Shown here piece by piece: positions 59,241 to 64,000 of a stretch of DNA of 64,000 nucleotides. Where the stretch lies: NCBI GenBank assembly GCA_950106755.1, contig OX467089.1, positions 21,619,345-21,683,344 on the forward strand, read 5' to 3'. The first letter of the stretch is position 1, and the number at the start of each line of letters is the position of its first letter. The position numbers and the translations under genes are program-made. A model generated the notes under the pieces. It searched no databases and was not told the origin of the DNA. It saw nothing but the letters and a program-made list of their open reading frames with translations. The stretch comes from Climacium dendroides. Its lineage: Eukaryota > Streptophyta > Bryopsida > Hypnales > Climaciaceae.

Positions 59241-60085
59241 AACAAACAAATTTAAGGTATGGATGCTACCTTTAAGACAAACATGAATCAACTTTGGCTA
59301 CCTTGAATAGAGAAGAAAGGATTTTGCAAGTTGTAATGGATTATTGGGAGTACTATAAAACAAAATAGACTAAATAGATGCTAATTCCAATGTGGAGGAA
59401 ATTGCAAATTAGCTATCAAATTCAAGTGGGTGTTGCAGTCTTGTCTAAAGTCAAATTTTTTCAAGGATTTTCTCCAATGTACATTTAACTACTGAAAATT
59501 TAAAGTAGAATCCTGGCTAGCGCAAAGGACGATAGGGTGATTTGTTGGAATAGAATTGGTCCTCCAGAGTGCACCTTCACATAGTTTAGCAGTTCTTTCT
59601 TTTCCTTTTCAATTTTTTCTGCTCATTTTCTCTTCATTGTCCAACTGGTGAGGCTTGGTCTATTGTTACTTTGGTTCTTTTTTAATGCAATGGGTCTCCC
59701 ATTAGTTCAAAAAATAAATAAAAAATTAGAGTAGCAATGGAGTGAATTTAAGCTAGTTTTGTAAACATTGCATAAGACCTGATGCGATCTCTATAGGGTA
59801 GGAGATCCTTAAATTGTGCATTTAAGAGTTGAAATTGAATTTTAAAGAGGTGAAAGTTCTTGAAATATTTTTTCAGTAAATTTCTTTGAATGACAAGTGG
59901 AATTGGCATCTAACCCAAGTTGTTTCATATTTTTTGGAGCTTTAGGGAATTAGAGCATCGCCATTCTTGCACTAGAAAACTACCTTGCCAAATGGCTTTG
60001 GGGAGGCTCAAATTCTCCTTCCAAGCTCCACCAACAAATAGTTCCTCCACCATTTCTCTCCATATCTCCACTAGCTTTGCATTTT

Positions 60086-60925
60086 CATTAGTAAGAGTTG
60101 CTATAGTTGTTAGACTTTTCAAAAACAAAGACAAAAACAATGTATGACAAGGAGAATCCAAGCTCAGAGAAGAAATGAGCAAGCCCATCATGATTCCAAT
60201 TTAATTGCTTGTTTGTACAAATCTCCAAGGCTTGTGGTTGGGGATGCTTTTAAGCTTGGGCTTTGTACTAAGCAAGCCAAAGGTACCCCCATGCAAGAGT
60301 GCAGATGCTTTTACTTATGCAATTTTGAAGTTAAAATGGTATAGGGCTCTAAAATCTCCCACCTCCTCAAATGTACTTTGTTTGTACATTGCTGAAGGCT
60401 ATCAACAACATGTACGAATAGTATACATTTGAAGAGGCAGGCAATTTTAGAGCCTGTGCACTTTTAGAACATTCTACATGAGTCCGGGCGTAGCCACCCT
60501 GCAATGTTTTCATTAGTGGGAGTTGCTATAGTTGTTAAACTTTTCAAAAACAATGTAAGACAAGGAGAGTCCAAGCTCAGAGAAGAGATGAGCAGGCCCG
60601 TCATGATTCCAGTTTGCTTGCTTGTTTCTACAGGTCTCCAGAACTTGTGGTAGGAGATGCTTTTGAGCCTAGGCTTTGCACTGAGCGGGCCAAGGGTACC
60701 CCCTATGCAAGAGTGAAGATGCTTTTACTTATGCAATTTTGAAGTTAAAATGGCATAGGGCTCTAAAATTGCCCACCTCCTCAAATGTACTTCCTTTGTA
60801 CATTGCTCAAGGCTATCAACAACAGCACGTACAAAAAGTGTACATTTCAGGAGGTGGGCAATTTTAGAGCTTCCGCGCTTTTAGAACGTTCTACCTGAGT
60901 CCTGGCCCATCGCCCCTGCAATCAT
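60086..60925 (+). repeat. 425-bp direct tandem duplication
   Basis: CATTAGT(A/G)(A/G)GAGTTGCTATAG starts at 60086 and again at 60511. The copies stay alignable to about 60925, with roughly one change in ten. The copy 2 centre has a strong hairpin at 60760-60870 (CTCTAAAATTGCCCACCTCC versus GGAGGTGGGCAATTTTAGAG); the copy 1 hairpin at 60346-60453 is weaker. Confidence 0.88.
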
Positions 60926-62025
60926 TCTGTTCAGCACGGAAAGCAAGGGGTCCTGACCTAATTCAGATTATTAATAGAAAGGGTTCTCTATTATTCTTAT
61001 GGACGAAGGGCCCAAATCTACAAAGAAAGCCGCTTGGGTAGCAATGAAAGTCTTTCTATTCTTGTTGCTGTGGCATGCATTTGGCCGAAAGCCTCGCGAT
61101 ACTCTGCCAGGTTGGCCTTCCCTCCCGAACTGCCGTGACGGACGGAAAACTAACTTAATGGACGGAATTCAACGCTTTCAGTCATGGCCCCTCCGTCCCC
61201 ACAAACTAAAGAAAATGAAATTCAGGGAACCGAGGCTACCGACTCAGTCAGTCTCGCTGGGGTAGAGCAGGTTCCAAATTCCAACCACCCCCCATTTCCA
61301 ACTTATAGACTGCCCCTGTTTCCGTGAGTGGTGGCGTAGTTCGAGGAGTAGTTGGGGTGCATTATGATTGGCTACAAGGTTGTCAATATTGCAACCAGTC
61401 CTAAGTCGATTCTGCAATTAGCCTATGGTTAGAAATAGAAAGGTCTATATAATCATTATAGGTTTTTAAGAATCTTCTATTAAAAAATTCATAGCAAACA
61501 CATTTCCTGTAATAAAATTGTGGAAAAATATGCAATCCTTTCAAACTCTATCTCTTAACATGGGAAAAATTCTACACACCAAAAAATTCTGCACTCCAAA
61601 TGTGCGTAATTGCTTCAGAGGTTGGAAATGGGTCGCCTTCCCCTAGGCCAGGCCAGGGCCGCCAGCCCGGGAGCTTCGTCGGAAGTTGCCGAGCGGCGTC
61701 GTTGTCTGGTGACGTGGATGGTCCGTCGTTGGGACTTGTGGGGAGCCTTGTCCCTGACGGAGCCGTTACCAGCTGCTTACAGTGTGGGCTGAATTAAAAT
61801 TAAATTGCAGCCAATTCGTGGCGCCCATGTGCCCCTGCCAGATTATATTTTATTGGGATGTGCAGCAGCCGATTGTTGGTGCTTTCTCGTGGGAAGTGAA
61901 GAGCAACTTGCACCCACAACGACGAAAAAAAACAAAAAAAATGCACCTTCGAAAGTAGAATTTTAGGTGAAGGCGCCCATAACCGATCAAATAAGCAATT
62001 TTGGTCTGGAGTAAGGTAGTATGGT
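60926..62025. other. GC-richer intergenic region, possible small open frames
   Basis: The frame 60999-61265 would encode 88 residues with a hydrophobic VAMKVFLFLLLW segment. Overlapping frames at 61600-61797 lie in a GC-rich patch (61620-61760). None matches a family I know. The composition differs from the surroundings and could mark a degraded exon, promoter or captured fragment. Confidence 0.35.
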
Positions 62026-62670
62026 CTTAACCCCTAAATGCCCGAGGCACCAAAATATGGTTTTTGCAAAACTTTGAAGTTAAATAAAACCTAACCAATT
62101 TTTTATTTTTAGTAATTTATATTTTTAGAAATTTTTTACTAAGTCTAGTTTTAGCACCAAAAGTCTGATCTTGAAAATAAATGACAGTGATTTTTCTGTA
62201 AGAGATCTTGTGCAAGGGTACCCTGTGCAATCTTGACTCTCCATAGTGTTAAAAGCTCTTGGAAATGAGCCTCAAATACACTAGATCTTGGAGAAAAAAT
62301 CACATTCTAAATTCATTTTAAAAAGTTGTAGAGTGAATTTTGAGAAGCTGTAAATTGAATGGGGTTATACAAGTTAGGCTTATTAACCTCATATTTTTTT
62401 GGTCACCATAGTTTTAGATTTGATTTGCGAAAAAGACTTCAATTCTTTTTTGCAATTTTAACACCCTCATAGTCAAACATTATAACCTTTCACTCCATAA
62501 GTGATATTGTTGTGCTTTCTTTTCCTATGCAATCTCTAACATGTCTAGTTTGAATTTGTACGGTTACAATTTAAAAAAATTTGATACATCTTGTTAAATT
62601 GTTGGCATTTTGTTCAATTTGGAGCAAATTTCAGGAAGCTGGAAACAGGCCTTGGGCATTTAGGGGTTAA
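62026..62670. mobile_element. Candidate MITE bounded by 22-bp inverted repeats
   Basis: TTAACCCCTAAATGCCCGAG (continuing GC, to 62047) and its complement ending at 62670 differ at one position. A weaker match continues outward (AGTATGGTC versus GACCATTTTACT). The interior is AT-rich and non-coding. No target duplication was identified. Confidence 0.5.
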
Positions 62671-63149
62671 AGCGACCATTTTACTGGCTGGTCCCTCTTT
62701 TTCAGAGGTTTCCATGAATAGAAATATTTTTGGATCATTTTTCAGAGAAAGAAAAATGGTTGCGGAACGTCACACAAAGGGGTTTCATATTTTTGGAATC
62801 ATTTTTGAATTATTTATGAATTTTCAAAAAAATCTGTTGTAGGCACCTATTTGTGACCCTGGGTCTTCCAAAATCCGATCACTTGCAACTTCTAAAGTGA
62901 TTTTTGTAAATGAAGGCCAACAATTGGCTCTTGCAATAAATAATGCTTTTCTCTCGATTCTCTCAATGGCTTGAGAGGGACATTTAAGGACCACTTACTA
63001 TTTATTTCAAAACTAAATATAAGGGCAATTTGAAGAGGTTGCTTGCTTTTAGAGCAGACTACCTTAGTACAAGGCAAAGCAAATATTTTCAGAGTTGTAT
63101 TGATAGAAATTGACGATGATTGCAAAAAATAACTAGTAGTTTTATTGTT

Positions 63150-63460
63150 TGAACTAGAATTACTATAAATTTTGGAAGACAAAAAGTGCTCTAGACCCAT
63201 AGCGAATGTCTAAACTCTTTTCAATTCTGATCATTCAAGAACTACTCTCCTATTTATTGATTCTTACTTTCTTGCTCACTACTTTGGGACATGTGTCATG
63301 TACTTAATAGTCCAAACCTTGGGGAAAAAAAACTCTAAGCTTCATTTGGAAATTTATTCCAACCTTGGTTGGAAATACTACACCCTATTGATTGTTGATG
63401 GGGCATCGATTAGGAATGGGTGCCTTAACCTTATCATGCAATAAGCCCCCCAAGGCTTTA
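63150..63460 (-). repeat. Fragment related to the loop of the giant palindrome (inverted)
   Basis: The minus strand matches about 27000-27250: TTCCAACCAAGGTTGGAAYAAATTTC, GTGAGCAAGAAAGTAA and AGTAGTTCTTGAATGATC in the same order, with moderate divergence. Confidence 0.7.
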
Positions 63461-63865
63461 GGCTTTTGAATGTGTTTTCACTAAAAACGCACCAAAATTG
63501 CCATTTCTAGTATAAGCACCAAATTTTAGAATAAAAATAGTTTTGGACACATGTAATTATAGGATCTTGTTGTACACTGGTTTGAAAAGATGTGGAAAAA
63601 ATTTCGAAAATTTCCATTGCATAGATTGTAAGGTATTAGTGTTTGAAGTGACAAAAATCCTCTTTTGGGCCTTGCAAAAAACATGGTAGGTGCACTTCAT
63701 AATGTCACATATATCTAAACAAATGTCCAAGTTGGTGATGCTTTCTAAATTCATTCTTCAAGACAAGTTTGCTACATGTTTGAAATTTTTCAAATCATTT
63801 TGGAATTATAGAACATATAGGAAAAATATAGTAAGTAGAAGAATGAATCAAAATACTAAATTGTT

Positions 63866-64000
63866 AAGAATTTAGTTATGGGATTGAAAAATGCTAATTC
63901 CAATGGTTGTAATGTTGTAATAAACAATCTCCATCATATTATTTATTTTATTTTTTTAAATATTGAAAATTGAATTAAATGAAATGAAGGACTTCAAAGT
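63866..64000 (+). repeat. Fragment related to the loop of the giant palindrome (direct), cut by the window end
   Basis: TTAGTTATGGGATTGAAAAATG, GTTGTAATGTTGTAATAAA and ATTGAAAATTGAATTAA follow the order of 28600-28730. The repeat probably continues beyond 64000. Confidence 0.65.

Noticed and set aside
60999..61265. 88-codon open frame with a hydrophobic segment
   Set aside because: No homology I recognise and no clear promoter or splice context; the length is easily reached by chance in this GC-richer patch.

Overview
The window looks like a stretch of a repeat-rich plant nuclear genome. It is AT-rich and has spliceosomal introns, plant-type CACTA (En/Spm) elements, Stowaway-like and other MITEs, and one plant lipid-transfer-protein gene. 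A large-genome land plant such as a gymnosperm would fit, but nothing in the sequence fixes the species. I see no bacterial operons, no rRNA or tRNA genes and no CRISPR array.

Layout. 1-7151: the 3' part of an autonomous-type CACTA transposon. Its transposase gene has at least four exons (Transposase_21, then DUF4218-like and DUF4216-like parts) and is broken by stop codons and frameshifts; a 66-bp and a ~290-bp tandem array flank it. 7152-11700: the only convincing host gene, a two-exon secreted or membrane protein (9231-9639 joined to 11004-11188). It has a signal peptide, an eight-cysteine lipid-transfer domain with two extra cysteines, one transmembrane helix and a charged cytosolic tail. 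Its intron is built from degenerate repeats. 12205-13010 (-): a decayed Tc1-type DD34E transposase. 14880-15850: a foldback element.

16247-36753: a giant imperfect palindrome. Arm A (16247-24500) and arm B (29554-36753) are inverted copies around a ~5 kb loop that itself contains a ~0.8 kb palindrome. The inner arms are almost identical; the outer arms have drifted. The arms carry nested elements: a CACTA derivative in both, a 153-bp perfect-hairpin element with an 8-bp target duplication in both, and two MITEs in arm A only. A third, older copy (about 48.5-52.8 kb) keeps arm, both loop edges and the start of the opposite arm in the same order, so the arm-loop-arm structure seems to be a propagating unit.

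36754-44067: a CACTA-type terminus with TTGCA-rich subterminal repeats, a 17-bp tandem array, low-complexity CAA/AAG sequence, and several kilobases with no recognisable gene. 44071-47746: a complete non-autonomous CACTA element with a 3-bp target duplication. It shares its 3' end with the transposase-bearing element at the window start and carries an unrecognised 176-codon open frame. 52.6-64 kb: a Stowaway-like element, a small CACTA MITE nested in a dispersed repeat, a 425-bp direct duplication with hairpins, and fragments related to the loop of the giant palindrome.

The elements interact as a family. The CACTA element at the left edge could once have supplied transposase to the non-autonomous copies. 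The palindrome copies can be ordered in time by which nested insertions they carry.
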